A stretch of 47,020 bases of DNA. Source: Spirochaetae bacterium HGW-Spirochaetae-2. GTDB lineage: Bacteria > Spirochaetota > Spirochaetia > Sphaerochaetales > Sphaerochaetaceae. The notes beneath the pieces were generated by a model. The model was not told the DNA's origin and ran no database searches. It saw nothing but the letters and a program-made list of their open reading frames with translations. The DNA is taken from positions 1 through 47,020 of the forward strand of contig PGXW01000027.1 in NCBI GenBank assembly GCA_002839355.1, read 5' to 3'. The position numbers were made by a program, and so were the translations under genes. The stretch's first letter is position 1, and each line of letters begins with the position of its first letter. Of the stretch, positions 34,483-42,369 are shown in pieces.

Positions 34483-34503
34483 GGAATCCTCCTGTCCACA
34501 ATG

Positions 34504-35784
34504 TTAAAAAATCAGGTTCGTCACTCCGGTCGCCAACCAAGGCAGGAACAAAATGGATACGGTGACGATTATCTCAACTAGGAAGAACGGCATCAAGGCC
34601 TTGGTGCTCTTTTCCAAGGAAATATTGGCGATCGAACAACTGATGAACAGGAACGTGCCGACCGGAGGGGTAATCGCACCGAGTTGCATGGTGATGACCA
34701 TGAGGACACCGAAATGGATCGGTTCGAATCCCAGTGCGGTCCCGGCGGCGAGCATCGCGGTGGCGAACATGGCGATCAAGACTGTCGGGTCGAGGAACAG
34801 TCCGAGAATGAGCAGCACCAGCATGAGGAACAAGGATGCGATATACGGATTTCCGAATGTGTTGACGGCGAGGTTGATGATTTCGTTTTGGAAATTCAAT
34901 CTGACCAGCACATTGGAGAGTACTCCCGCCGCGGCGATGGTGATCATGACCATCGCAGTGGTGGCTGCCGAGTCCATGATGATTTTCGGCAACTTCTTGA
35001 GCGTGAGCTTTTTCGAGATGAAAAAACCGTAGACCAGGCCATACAGCGCCGCTGCGATTCCCGATTCTGTCGGTGTGAATACTCCCGCAACAATTCCAAC
35101 GATAATGATCAGGGGCATGATCAATGCTCCGATCGACCGTTTGAACTCGTGGAGGAAATTCCTGAAGCTGAACTTCGGTGTGGGAATGTCGTATTTTCTG
35201 ATTCGATAATAGATGGCATTCACCGCCATGAGTCCCAGTCCGATGATAAGGCCTGGCAACAACCCTCCGAGGAACAGCTTCGCCACCGAGAGCTCGGTGT
35301 AGTACGAGTACATGATCATGGCGATGCTCGGGGGAATGATCGGTCCGATCATGGACGACGATGCGGTGACCGCGACGGCATAGTCGGCGTCGTAGCCCTG
35401 CTTGGTCATCGATGGGATCATCACAGAACCGATGGCCGAGGCATCGGCTGCGCCACTACCCTGGATGCCGGCGAAAAATATGGAGGCGGCGATATTCACG
35501 TGGGCGAGACCGCCCTTGAATTGTCCGACGATCGAATTCGCGAACGAAACGATGCGGTCGGTTATCTTGGCCTCCATCATGATATTCCCGGCAAAAATGA
35601 AGAACGGAATCGCCATGAGCGCGAACGAGTCGATGCTTCCGAACAACTTGATGATGACAACGGAGAACGGAATGTCCAGTGCGAAGATAAAGACCACCGA
35701 GGTGATGATTGTTGCCATGAAAATGGGAAATCCCAGTAGGATGAAAAGGATGAGTACGAGAAAAACCAGTGCGACATTCAACAT
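34504..35784 (-). CDS. TRAP transporter large membrane subunit (DctM family), hexuronate operon
   Basis: This 426-residue protein has about 12 membrane helices and DctM signatures: IPFFIFAGNIMMEAKITDRIV near 55, FAGIQGSGAADASAIGSVMIP near 103 and SSSMIGPIIPPSIAMIMYS near 140. AAGGAG precedes the ATG, which lies 1 nt after the dctQ stop. It is the ion-coupled channel of a second TRAP system, here linked with uxuA and therefore probably importing a hexuronate. Confidence 0.92.
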   Translation of the reverse strand: MLNVALVFLVLILFILLGFPIFMATIITSVVFIFALDIPFSVVIIKLFGSIDSFALMAIPFFIFAGNIMMEAKITDRIVSFANSIVGQFKGGLAHVNIAASIFFAGIQGSGAADASAIGSVMIPSMTKQGYDADYAVAVTASSSMIGPIIPPSIAMIMYSYYTELSVAKLFLGGLLPGLIIGLGLMAVNAIYYRIRKYDIPTPKFSFRNFLHEFKRSIGALIMPLIIIVGIVAGVFTPTESGIAAALYGLVYGFFISKKLTLKKLPKIIMDSAATTAMVMITIAAAGVLSNVLVRLNFQNEIINLAVNTFGNPYIASLFLMLVLLILGLFLDPTVLIAMFATAMLAAGTALGFEPIHFGVLMVITMQLGAITPPVGTFLFISCSIANISLEKSTKALMPFFLVEIIVTVSILFLPWLATGVTNLIF

Positions 35785-35785
35785 A

Positions 35786-36349
35786 TCAGTTCACTCCTTG
35801 CACATTGTCATCTTTCAGGAACGCAGGAATATCCTCGTCGGTTATTTCGGCACCGATTTCCTTCTTGCGTGAGAACGGGTGTTCTCCGAATACCAGGGTC
35901 AACACATAGTCGAACAGCAGGTATGCGCATCCGATGGGTATGGCTGCGTAGAACCAGGCGATCGAAATCGATATGTTCTGCAACATGGCATTGCGGTTGG
36001 CGATTGTGCGTAGTGTCCCGTGGTAGATGATGAGCACCAAAGCGGCGATGACAATGATGGTTGCCAGTCGCTTGATGAGGTCTATCTGCTTGGATTTGAA
36101 CAATTTCCTAATGAGAAAATCCATGCTCAGGTGGGTGTTTTCCTTGGCACCCAAACTGGCGGCGAGGAACACCATCCATATATTGAGCAGACGCATGATC
36201 TCATCACCCCAAGGGAAGGGTTTCAGTTCCGCAGGTGTAAAATACCGGAGGATTATCTGAACTGTTCCAAGACTGATGATGACCGAGAGAATCGCGATGA
36301 TTCCCACCGTCCGCATCCTATCCAATGTCTTGTAGATTTTTCGTAACAT
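35786..36349 (-). CDS. TRAP transporter small membrane subunit (DctQ family), hexuronate operon
   Basis: This 187-residue protein has four hydrophobic segments (about 14-34, 48-65, 88-108 and 130-150) and the family segment FPWGDEIMRLLNIWMVFLAASLGAKE leading into LSMDFL. The ATG at 36349 follows GAGGAG by 6 nt; the longer frame starts with a TTG. The stop lies 1 nt before dctM. A 12-bp hairpin separates it from dctP. Confidence 0.88.
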   Translation of the reverse strand: MLRKIYKTLDRMRTVGIIAILSVIISLGTVQIILRYFTPAELKPFPWGDEIMRLLNIWMVFLAASLGAKENTHLSMDFLIRKLFKSKQIDLIKRLATIIVIAALVLIIYHGTLRTIANRNAMLQNISISIAWFYAAIPIGCAYLLFDYVLTLVFGEHPFSRKKEIGAEITDEDIPAFLKDDNVQGVN

Positions 36350-36372
36350 GCATGGCTCCTCATGGTGCAAGA

Positions 36373-36399
36373 CGATTCCCCATGAGCCATGGGGAATCG
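36373..36399 (-). promoter_or_regulatory. Intercistronic hairpin between dctP and dctQ, hexuronate operon
   Basis: CGATTCCCCATG (36373-36384) is perfectly complementary to CATGGGGAATCG (36388-36399) around a 3-nt loop. It sits in the 73-bp gap between the binding-protein gene and dctQ, the same position as the hairpin at 6730-6757. There is no U-run, so message protection or processing is more likely than full termination. Confidence 0.7.
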
Positions 36400-36422
36400 A
36401 AATGCTGTCAATAGTCTAACGA

Positions 36423-37415
36423 TTAGTCGATAGCGGTCATCTTGTCAATGAAACCTGCCCAGTTGGCTCCCTTCGCGCGATATTCGGCGAGCATCGGGGA
36501 CGCAGCCTTGACGAAAGCTTCGGGATCGCGTGGAGTTGTCACAACCAAACCTTCGGCAACCATCTTGTCCAAGGCTGCCGTCTGGTCGGCCTGGTCGATT
36601 TCCGCTTGGTATGCGGCTGCCTTGTCGGCGCAATCGAGCACGATGGCACGGAGATCCTCGGGGAGGCTTTCCAGCCAGTCGGTGTTGAAGAAGTAGTAGA
36701 CGGCGGCGGTGATGTGGTTCGTGACAGCCATATACTTGGCGACTTCGTGGAACCGCATGGAATAGATCATGCTTGGAGATGCTTCCATACCATCGATGAC
36801 ACCGGTGGATATCGCGTTGTAGATTTCATTCCAGTCCGTGGTCGTGCCGGAGGCACCGAGTCTGTTGAACATGGAGATGTAGACGGCATTGGGTCCACGC
36901 ATCTTCAATCCCTTGAGGTCGGAGAGCTGGTTGATGGGTTTGTTGGTAAGCATATGGCGTGATCCCATGGATTGGCCTGCGGCGGCTGTGAAGCCGTGGG
37001 GCTGGACCAGTCTCGAGACTTCATTTTCCAAACCTTTCAGCACACGGAGATAGTGGTTGTTGTCCTTGAACAGGTACGGGAACTCGAACATCATGAGTTC
37101 GGGAACCCATACGCCCGGGCCGGTACCAGGAGCGGCGACAACCATTTCCAAAGAACCGGTTTGTGCCATTTCGACCTGTTCGCGCTGACTTCCCAATTCA
37201 CTACCGTAGTTTGCGGTAGCCTTGATCCGGCCATCGGCCTCTTTGTTCACCAGCTCGACGAAGTAGGTGAGTGCCTTGCCGACAGTTCCACCCGGTGCCA
37301 AGTTGGTGGATGTCCGAAGATTGTATACCTTGGTTTCCGCCGATCCTTGGGCGAAGAGCGACAATGTACCTACGAGGCACAGGAGCATGAGAGCGACAAT
37401 TACCTTCTTATGCAT
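36423..37415 (-). CDS. TRAP transporter substrate-binding protein (DctP family), hexuronate operon
   Basis: This 330-residue periplasmic protein has a signal peptide (about 1-23, ending SLFAQG) and a DctP fold, with the conserved arginine in LKGLKMRGPNAV near 170 and the family stretch STGVIDGMEASP near 205. The ATG at 37415 follows AGGAAGG; a longer open frame that overlaps uxuA is rejected. By operon context it should bind glucuronate, galacturonate or a similar uronic acid. It lies 77 nt after uxuA. Confidence 0.9.
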   Translation of the reverse strand: MHKKVIVALMLLCLVGTLSLFAQGSAETKVYNLRTSTNLAPGGTVGKALTYFVELVNKEADGRIKATANYGSELGSQREQVEMAQTGSLEMVVAAPGTGPGVWVPELMMFEFPYLFKDNNHYLRVLKGLENEVSRLVQPHGFTAAAGQSMGSRHMLTNKPINQLSDLKGLKMRGPNAVYISMFNRLGASGTTTDWNEIYNAISTGVIDGMEASPSMIYSMRFHEVAKYMAVTNHITAAVYYFFNTDWLESLPEDLRAIVLDCADKAAAYQAEIDQADQTAALDKMVAEGLVVTTPRDPEAFVKAASPMLAEYRAKGANWAGFIDKMTAID

Positions 37416-37492
37416 GAGAACCTTCCTTTTCCACTTTGGATTTGTTCCAACAGTGGCTATGATTTTCTCGGGTTTCACTTTCGGATACCCTT

Positions 37493-38560
37493 TCATTCCG
37501 TAGTTCGGGACAATGCATCCCATAGGCCCCACAGATATTGTGTGCCGAGTGCACGGTCGTAGAGCCCGTAGCCGGGCAGGGCGACTTCATTCCAAATGGC
37601 ACGTCCATGGTCCGGTCGCATGATACCGGAGAATCCGATGTCGCCGAACGCCTCCATGATACCCACCATGTCCAATGAACCATCTGCCGCGTAATGTGCC
37701 GCTTCCTCGAATATCCCCTCGGCGGTATGCCGCAGGTTGCGCACATGTGCGAATGCAATCTTGCCGCCCAATGAACGGATGATGCCTGGAAGATCGTTTT
37801 TAGGATTGCTTCCGAGCGAACCGGTACACAACGCGACACAATTGTGGGGACTGTCCACTGCTTGGGTGATCCGTAGCAGGTCCCCACCATTCTTTACGAT
37901 GCGGGGCAGACCGAAGACCGACCAGGGCGGATCGTCCGGATGTATGGCCATGGTTATGCCGTAGTGCTCACAGGTCGGAAGAATTGCCTTGAGGAAATAG
38001 ACGAGGTTCTCGAACAGGCTCCCGGTGGTCACCGATTGGTATATCCCGAACAGTTCGCGGATACCTCCCAACCGTTCGGGTTCCCAACCGGGGAGGAGGA
38101 AGTTGTTGGATTTCTTTCCCATTTGTGCAAGCATCTCTTCGGGGTGCAATGCATCCAACAGTTTCTGGTCGTAGGCAAGCACTGTGGCGCCATCTTCCCG
38201 GACTTTCGCCAGGTCGGTCCGGGTCCAGTCGAACACCGGCATGAAGTTGTAGCAGACCAGGTCGATACCGACAGACCCCAAGCTCTTCAAGGTATTGATA
38301 TACCGCTCGATATACATGTCTTTGTCCGCGGTTCCCGCTTTGATGGAATCGTGGATGTTCACACTTTCGATACCGAGCAATTCGAGGCCTTCGGCTTCGA
38401 TCGTGTTCTTCAGGTCGACGATTCGTTCGCGTGGCCAATCGATGCCCGCGGCAAGGTCGGGGAGTGTGGAGACGACACCAGACACTCCGGGAATTTGACG
38501 GATGGAATGCAGGTCTACGCTGTCAAACGATGGTCCGAACCACCGCAATGCCATTTTCAT
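37493..38560 (-). CDS. uxuA: Mannonate dehydratase UxuA
   Basis: This 355-residue TIM-barrel enzyme is of typical UxuA length. It starts MKMALRWFG and has GIESVNIHDSIK near 80, CYNFMPVFDWTRTDL near 120, AIHPDDPPWSVFGLPRIV near 220 and FAHVRN near 288; the His and Asp residues in these are the metal and substrate ligands of the family. It dehydrates D-mannonate to 2-keto-3-deoxygluconate. GAGGGGAG precedes the ATG. It is the first gene of a six-gene minus-strand operon controlled by the operator at 38600-38628. Confidence 0.95.
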   Translation of the reverse strand: MKMALRWFGPSFDSVDLHSIRQIPGVSGVVSTLPDLAAGIDWPRERIVDLKNTIEAEGLELLGIESVNIHDSIKAGTADKDMYIERYINTLKSLGSVGIDLVCYNFMPVFDWTRTDLAKVREDGATVLAYDQKLLDALHPEEMLAQMGKKSNNFLLPGWEPERLGGIRELFGIYQSVTTGSLFENLVYFLKAILPTCEHYGITMAIHPDDPPWSVFGLPRIVKNGGDLLRITQAVDSPHNCVALCTGSLGSNPKNDLPGIIRSLGGKIAFAHVRNLRHTAEGIFEEAAHYAADGSLDMVGIMEAFGDIGFSGIMRPDHGRAIWNEVALPGYGLYDRALGTQYLWGLWDALSRTTE

Positions 38561-38599
38561 TTCGATACTCCCCTCGTATACATGATAGGTGTCTTCTGT

Positions 38600-38628
38600 A
38601 GACTAGCATACTAGTATACCATTTGCAA
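38600..38628 (-). promoter_or_regulatory. uxuA operon promoter with GntR operator in the spacer
   Basis: On the minus strand TTGCAA (38628-38623) and TAGTCT (38605-38600) are 17 bp apart. The palindrome ATACTAGTAT (38608-38617) lies in the spacer, so a bound regulator would block RNA polymerase. The 15-bp string CATACTAGTATACCA recurs exactly at 40620-40634, where promoter spacing is also 17 bp. Confidence 0.75.
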
Positions 38629-38695
38629 GAATTATTTTCCTGCATCCTCCAGACTCGTCTCCGGAAGGTCGCACTTGTAGGCAAAAGGATTTCAA

Positions 38696-38740
38696 TTGAC
38701 AGAAATTGTGTGGCGATGATAGTACTATGCTAGTATACTA
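38696..38740 (+). promoter_or_regulatory. gntR promoter with downstream operator
   Basis: TTGACA (38696-38701) with GATAGT (38718-38723, 16 bp apart) forms the promoter. Directly after it lies ATGCTAGTAT (38727-38736), continuing as TAGTATACTA (38731-38740), a variant of the operator found at the two other sites. The location over the transcription start suggests self-repression by the regulator. Confidence 0.65.
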
Positions 38741-38747
38741 AGAAAAG

Positions 38748-39398
38748 ATTTGTGCACGTGATTATGCCTATCGGGTAATCCGATACAATATCTTGGAATT
38801 GTTCTTGGCCCCTGGGACTTCCGTTTCCGAAAAATCCCTGTGCGACCAATTGCTGATAAGCCGGACCCCTGTACGTGAAGCATTGTTGGATCTTTCCCGA
38901 CAACGTCTTGTGGATATCGTTCCCCAGCGTGGCACCACCGTTTCCTTGATCGACCCGAAGATGGTGGAGGAAGGGCATTTCCTGAGAGCCTTGGTGGAAG
39001 TCGAAGTCGTGCGGCAAGTATGTCGTCTGATCGATGACAAGGCTTTCCACCAACTCGAGTCCAATGTGATGATGCAGGAATACCACGCGGGGCACAACGC
39101 GCTCGACGAGTTCATACATCTGGACAACGAATTCCATCGGTTGCTGTTCAAGATTTGCGATAGGGAAGCGACATACGGTATTGTCGCCGATTTCCAGGCC
39201 CACTTCGACCGGGAGCGCAAGCTCAGTCTCCAATTCGTCTCGATCGCCGACCTGGTGAAAGACCACAAGGCGGTTCTGGAGGGAATCCGGGAAAGTGATG
39301 GCGAAAAAGCCGCCGCAAACATGCAGCGGCATTTGGATCATGTGTTGATCGACCAAAAACTGTTGATCAGCCGGTTTCCACAGTATTTCGCATCCTGA
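38748..39398 (+). CDS. GntR-family (FCD) regulator of the hexuronate genes, probable non-standard start codon
   Basis: The protein has an N-terminal winged helix (SVSEKSLCDQLLISRTPVRE, then VDIVPQRGTTVS) and an FCD ligand domain with metal-type histidines (LDNEFHRLLF, DHKAVL, QRHLDHV). In-frame homology-like sequence, YAYRVIRYNILELFLAPGTS, begins upstream of the only standard start codon, a TTG at 38793 that would cut off the first helix. Between the in-frame TAA at 38739 and that TTG there is no ATG or GTG, but there is an ATT at 38748, used here. An ATG at 38727 is in frame but blocked by the TAA. It probably represses uxuA, the Gfo/Idh gene and itself. Confidence 0.8.
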   Translation: MCARDYAYRVIRYNILELFLAPGTSVSEKSLCDQLLISRTPVREALLDLSRQRLVDIVPQRGTTVSLIDPKMVEEGHFLRALVEVEVVRQVCRLIDDKAFHQLESNVMMQEYHAGHNALDEFIHLDNEFHRLLFKICDREATYGIVADFQAHFDRERKLSLQFVSIADLVKDHKAVLEGIRESDGEKAAANMQRHLDHVLIDQKLLISRFPQYFAS

Positions 39399-39419
39399 AC
39401 CCAGCGGTTTGTACCCTGT

Positions 39420-40583
39420 CTATCGGACGGCATCCTTTCCCAACGTTATTTCCGAGGTGGCGAAATTTTCAACACTCCGTTTCTTTTCATGGAAATGTGG
39501 CATGAAGGAGACAAGCCCTTCCCGTGTATACAGGGGATCGTCTTTGCCGATAGGCAACCTGACCGTAGTTTTTGTCACGGACGCCTTGTAGACCGCCATG
39601 ATGAGTTCCATGGTGTTGCGTCCTTGCGGACCATCGATCAACAGTGGCTCCTCACCACGGATCGCGGCCAGAAAATTCTTCACTTGTCCCACATGCCGTT
39701 CCGCTTCGAGTGAGGGTAACTGTCCATAGACCGAATCGAGTCTTGCGGCCGTTTCGGCATCATCCTCGGGGAAACCGTTCTCCAAGGCTTTCGATGCGGC
39801 GACGTTCCATGGAGCCGACAACCGTGCCTGTTCCGTCTGGAAAACTAGTTCCTGGCCTTCGTCGTGCGCGACTATCGATGCGGTCATTTGGGCCAACATG
39901 CCAGGGTAGCTGAAAATCGCGATGGCAAGATCCTCGCATTCGGAATTGTCATGCCCGACATTGGCCATGACGGCGGTGACTTCTTGTGGCATACCGAGCA
40001 TCCATTGCATCAGGTCCAACTGGTGCACCGCATGGCTGGTCGTGCATCCGCCGCATTCCTTTTCCCATGTTCCCCGCCACCACAAGTCGTAATAATTCTG
40101 GCCTCTCCACCACAACGAATTGATAGTCGCGTGCAACACGTTTCCTGCCACTTTCGAGTCCAACATGGTTTTCAAACGCATCATGGGGGTGCGGAACCGG
40201 TTCTGTGCAACTGGTGAGAACACGACGTTGTTGCGCTGCGAAGCTTCGATCATGGCATCGCATTCGGCCAACGAGGGTGCCATGGGTTTTTCGACCAGGA
40301 CATGTTTCTTGGCATCCATCGAGGCAATCGAGACTTCGGCATGCACACTCGGAGGCAAGCATATGGACACCACCTGGATATCGGTTCTTTTGAGCATCTC
40401 ATGGTAGTCGGCATATACATCCACCTCCAATCCCATCTCCGAGGCGAGGGCTTTGGCTTTTTCAGGATATATGTCGCACAACGCACGGATGGAACACGAT
40501 TCCGAGAACGTCTGGTAGGCGATAATGTGTGATTTTGCGATAGCTCCAGTGCCGACAATGGCTATACCTATGGTAGTTTCCAT
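39420..40583 (-). CDS. Gfo/Idh/MocA-family oxidoreductase, GntR-regulated
   Basis: This 387-residue dehydrogenase has GIAIVGTGAIAKSHI (about 6-20), the VEKPMAPSLAECD motif near 97 carrying the conserved Lys, and a C-terminal domain with GGCTTSHAVHQLDLMQWMLG near 180 (the His-x3-Asp catalytic pattern). It has its own promoter with an operator identical to that of uxuA, so it belongs to the hexuronate regulon although it is separate from the operon. The substrate is unknown. GAAGGAG precedes the ATG. Its 3' end faces gntR across 21 bp. Confidence 0.88.
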   Translation of the reverse strand: METTIGIAIVGTGAIAKSHIIAYQTFSESCSIRALCDIYPEKAKALASEMGLEVDVYADYHEMLKRTDIQVVSICLPPSVHAEVSIASMDAKKHVLVEKPMAPSLAECDAMIEASQRNNVVFSPVAQNRFRTPMMRLKTMLDSKVAGNVLHATINSLWWRGQNYYDLWWRGTWEKECGGCTTSHAVHQLDLMQWMLGMPQEVTAVMANVGHDNSECEDLAIAIFSYPGMLAQMTASIVAHDEGQELVFQTEQARLSAPWNVAASKALENGFPEDDAETAARLDSVYGQLPSLEAERHVGQVKNFLAAIRGEEPLLIDGPQGRNTMELIMAVYKASVTKTTVRLPIGKDDPLYTREGLVSFMPHFHEKKRSVENFATSEITLGKDAVR

Positions 40584-40612
40584 GATTTCTCCTTCCCTTG
40601 TATGGTGTCTCT

Positions 40613-40641
40613 AGTCTAACATACTAGTATACCAAAAGCAA
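40613..40641 (-). promoter_or_regulatory. Promoter and GntR operator of the second Gfo/Idh/MocA gene
   Basis: On the minus strand TTGCTT (40641-40636) and TAGACT (40618-40613) are 17 bp apart, with the perfect palindrome ATACTAGTAT at 40621-40630 in the spacer. Layout and 15 bp of sequence match the uxuA promoter, which supports one shared regulator. Confidence 0.75.
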
Positions 40642-40719
40642 ACGGTTCCTTTCCGATCACTTCGGATTGTACCGCCTCCACTCGCTGATGTCGACTTGAA
40701 TCGGTTTTCAAGACTTTCG

Positions 40720-40748
40720 TGGCAACTCCTTCCATATGGTGGTACAAT
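40720..40748 (+). promoter_or_regulatory. Tentative promoter of the ankyrin gene
   Basis: TACAAT (40743-40748) is a good -10 box. TGGCAA (40720-40725), 17 bp upstream, is a weak -35. The ankyrin start codon is 25 nt downstream. Confidence 0.45.
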
Positions 40749-40772
40749 GGAAGAACTGGAGGAGTTTTGCTT

Positions 40773-41756
40773 ATGGACCGGTCCGAGACATTTGCCAGAT
40801 TGTGCGTCTTGGCGTGCGACGCAACCGATGGAAGAGATTTGGAAAAACTATTCACCAAGGTTCGCGATATAGATGATGTGGATGAGGAGGGCAAGCGCCC
40901 CCTCTGGTATGCGGCAATGGACAACCCTTCCATTGACGTGGTGAAGACACTCCTTGCGGCACAAGCCCGGGTGAATTTCGAGCTGGTGCAGCAGGCCACG
41001 ATCCACAATCCTAATCCTGAAGTCGCTATGCTGTTGTTCTCTAGACTGGAGCCGGTAAGCCAAGAGCAGCTCAACCTGTTGTTCCTTTTGGCGGCTGCGG
41101 CCAATACCCACGATGTATTGGTGAAATTCTATTGTTCGAAGGGAGCAGACCCGAACACCACGATGCCAATGGACCTGTACCCGGAACCACAGTCGGACCA
41201 CGATGACTTTATCGATAGCGATGAGGTGTGGTGGGACGACGACCAATCGGTGGAGCAGAATGCGTTGGTGGTGGCGATGTACGAGAATCCCGAGCCGGTT
41301 GAAATGGTTCGGGCTCTCTTGGATCTGGGAGTGTCTCCGAATGCGGTCGATACGGAAGGGTTTCCTGTACTGATCCACGCGTTGGACAACAAGGAACTGG
41401 TGCGCGCCCTGGTAACCGGTGGAGCGGATATCGACATGTACGATTGCAACGGAATGACAGCGCTGATGCATGCCTGTGCGGCCGACAACAACGATGTGGT
41501 CATGACCCTTCTCGAATTGCATGCCGACGTCACCTTGAAGTCATCCAATTCGGAGACCGCCTTGCATTTCGCCTTGGGGTGTCATCTGTATGAGAATGCT
41601 GTCGTTATCAAGGCCTTGATAGCGGCGGGCTGCGATGTGAACCAACGCGATGGTGACGGGCTTCTCCCGCTCGATCTTGCACGGATCAACTACTGTTCCC
41701 AGGAGATCATTTCGATCCTTGAGCAAGCCGGAGCGGTAATGGGCGATGTTTCTTGA
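40773..41756 (+). CDS. Ankyrin-repeat protein
   Basis: This 327-residue soluble protein without signal peptide is built of ankyrin-like helices. Clear repeats include GKRPLWYAAMDNPSIDVVKTLL (about 40-61), LVVAMYENPEPVEMVRALLDLG, NGMTALMHACAADNNDVVMTLLE, and SETALHFALG followed by NAVVIKALIAAGCDVNQRD. An acidic insertion (about 140-170, DHDDFIDSDEVWWDDD) interrupts the array. Ankyrin proteins bind other proteins; the partner is unknown. GGAGGAG lies 8 nt before the ATG at 40773, so the in-frame ATG at 40719 is not used. Confidence 0.85.
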   Translation: MDRSETFARLCVLACDATDGRDLEKLFTKVRDIDDVDEEGKRPLWYAAMDNPSIDVVKTLLAAQARVNFELVQQATIHNPNPEVAMLLFSRLEPVSQEQLNLLFLLAAAANTHDVLVKFYCSKGADPNTTMPMDLYPEPQSDHDDFIDSDEVWWDDDQSVEQNALVVAMYENPEPVEMVRALLDLGVSPNAVDTEGFPVLIHALDNKELVRALVTGGADIDMYDCNGMTALMHACAADNNDVVMTLLELHADVTLKSSNSETALHFALGCHLYENAVVIKALIAAGCDVNQRDGDGLLPLDLARINYCSQEIISILEQAGAVMGDVS

Positions 41757-41787
41757 CGTAACCGGCCCAATCTTCTAGGATTTGCCC

Positions 41788-42246
41788 ATGCAAAAGACAC
41801 TGGTTGTTTTCACAGATGGTGGTTGTTCGGGAAATCCCGGACCGGGTGGATGGGCTTTCGTAATCACGGAAGGTGGCATGGAGGTCGTTGCGAAAAGTGG
41901 CGGCGATGTGCAGACGACGAACAATCGTATGGAATTGACTGCAGTCATAGAAGCATTACGCCATATCCTGGCTCAACCTGGCGAAGTCGCATCCGTTCAG
42001 ATCAATACCGATTCCCAATATGTGAAGAATGGTATTACCCAGTGGATCCACAATTGGAAACGCAACGGATGGAGGACCGCCTCCAAAGACCCGGTGAAAA
42101 ACAAGGAATATTGGATTGCATTGGATGAGCTCTCTGCCAAGGTGCCGATCCAGTGGCAGTGGGTGAAAGGTCATGCCGGTATCGAGCTCAACGAACGATG
42201 CGACGCGCTGGTCCGCCAGGAAATGGATGCAATCCTGCATAGATAA
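41788..42246 (+). CDS. rnhA: Ribonuclease HI
   Basis: This 152-residue enzyme has all four catalytic carboxylates in order: Asp in VVFTDGGCSGNPGPGG (residue 10), Glu in NNRMELTAVIEAL (near 48), Asp in INTDSQYV (near 72) and Asp near the end in ERCDALVR, plus the KGHAG histidine loop. The basic protrusion (NWKRNGWRTASKDPVKNKE) that grips hybrids is present. It degrades RNA in RNA-DNA hybrids. The ATG at 41788 has TAGGA 8 nt upstream; a TTG two codons earlier is unlikely. Confidence 0.96.
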   Translation: MQKTLVVFTDGGCSGNPGPGGWAFVITEGGMEVVAKSGGDVQTTNNRMELTAVIEALRHILAQPGEVASVQINTDSQYVKNGITQWIHNWKRNGWRTASKDPVKNKEYWIALDELSAKVPIQWQWVKGHAGIELNERCDALVRQEMDAILHR

Positions 42247-42369
42247 CGGTTTCCACAATTCGATCCTGTCCCAGCGAATGTGCCGGCCAGTTCGCGGTTC
42301 GGTGTTTATCGACCCTATTTGAAGCAAAATAGATTCGCGTGCAGTTCTTCAGGTAACGGAGGAATTGGT

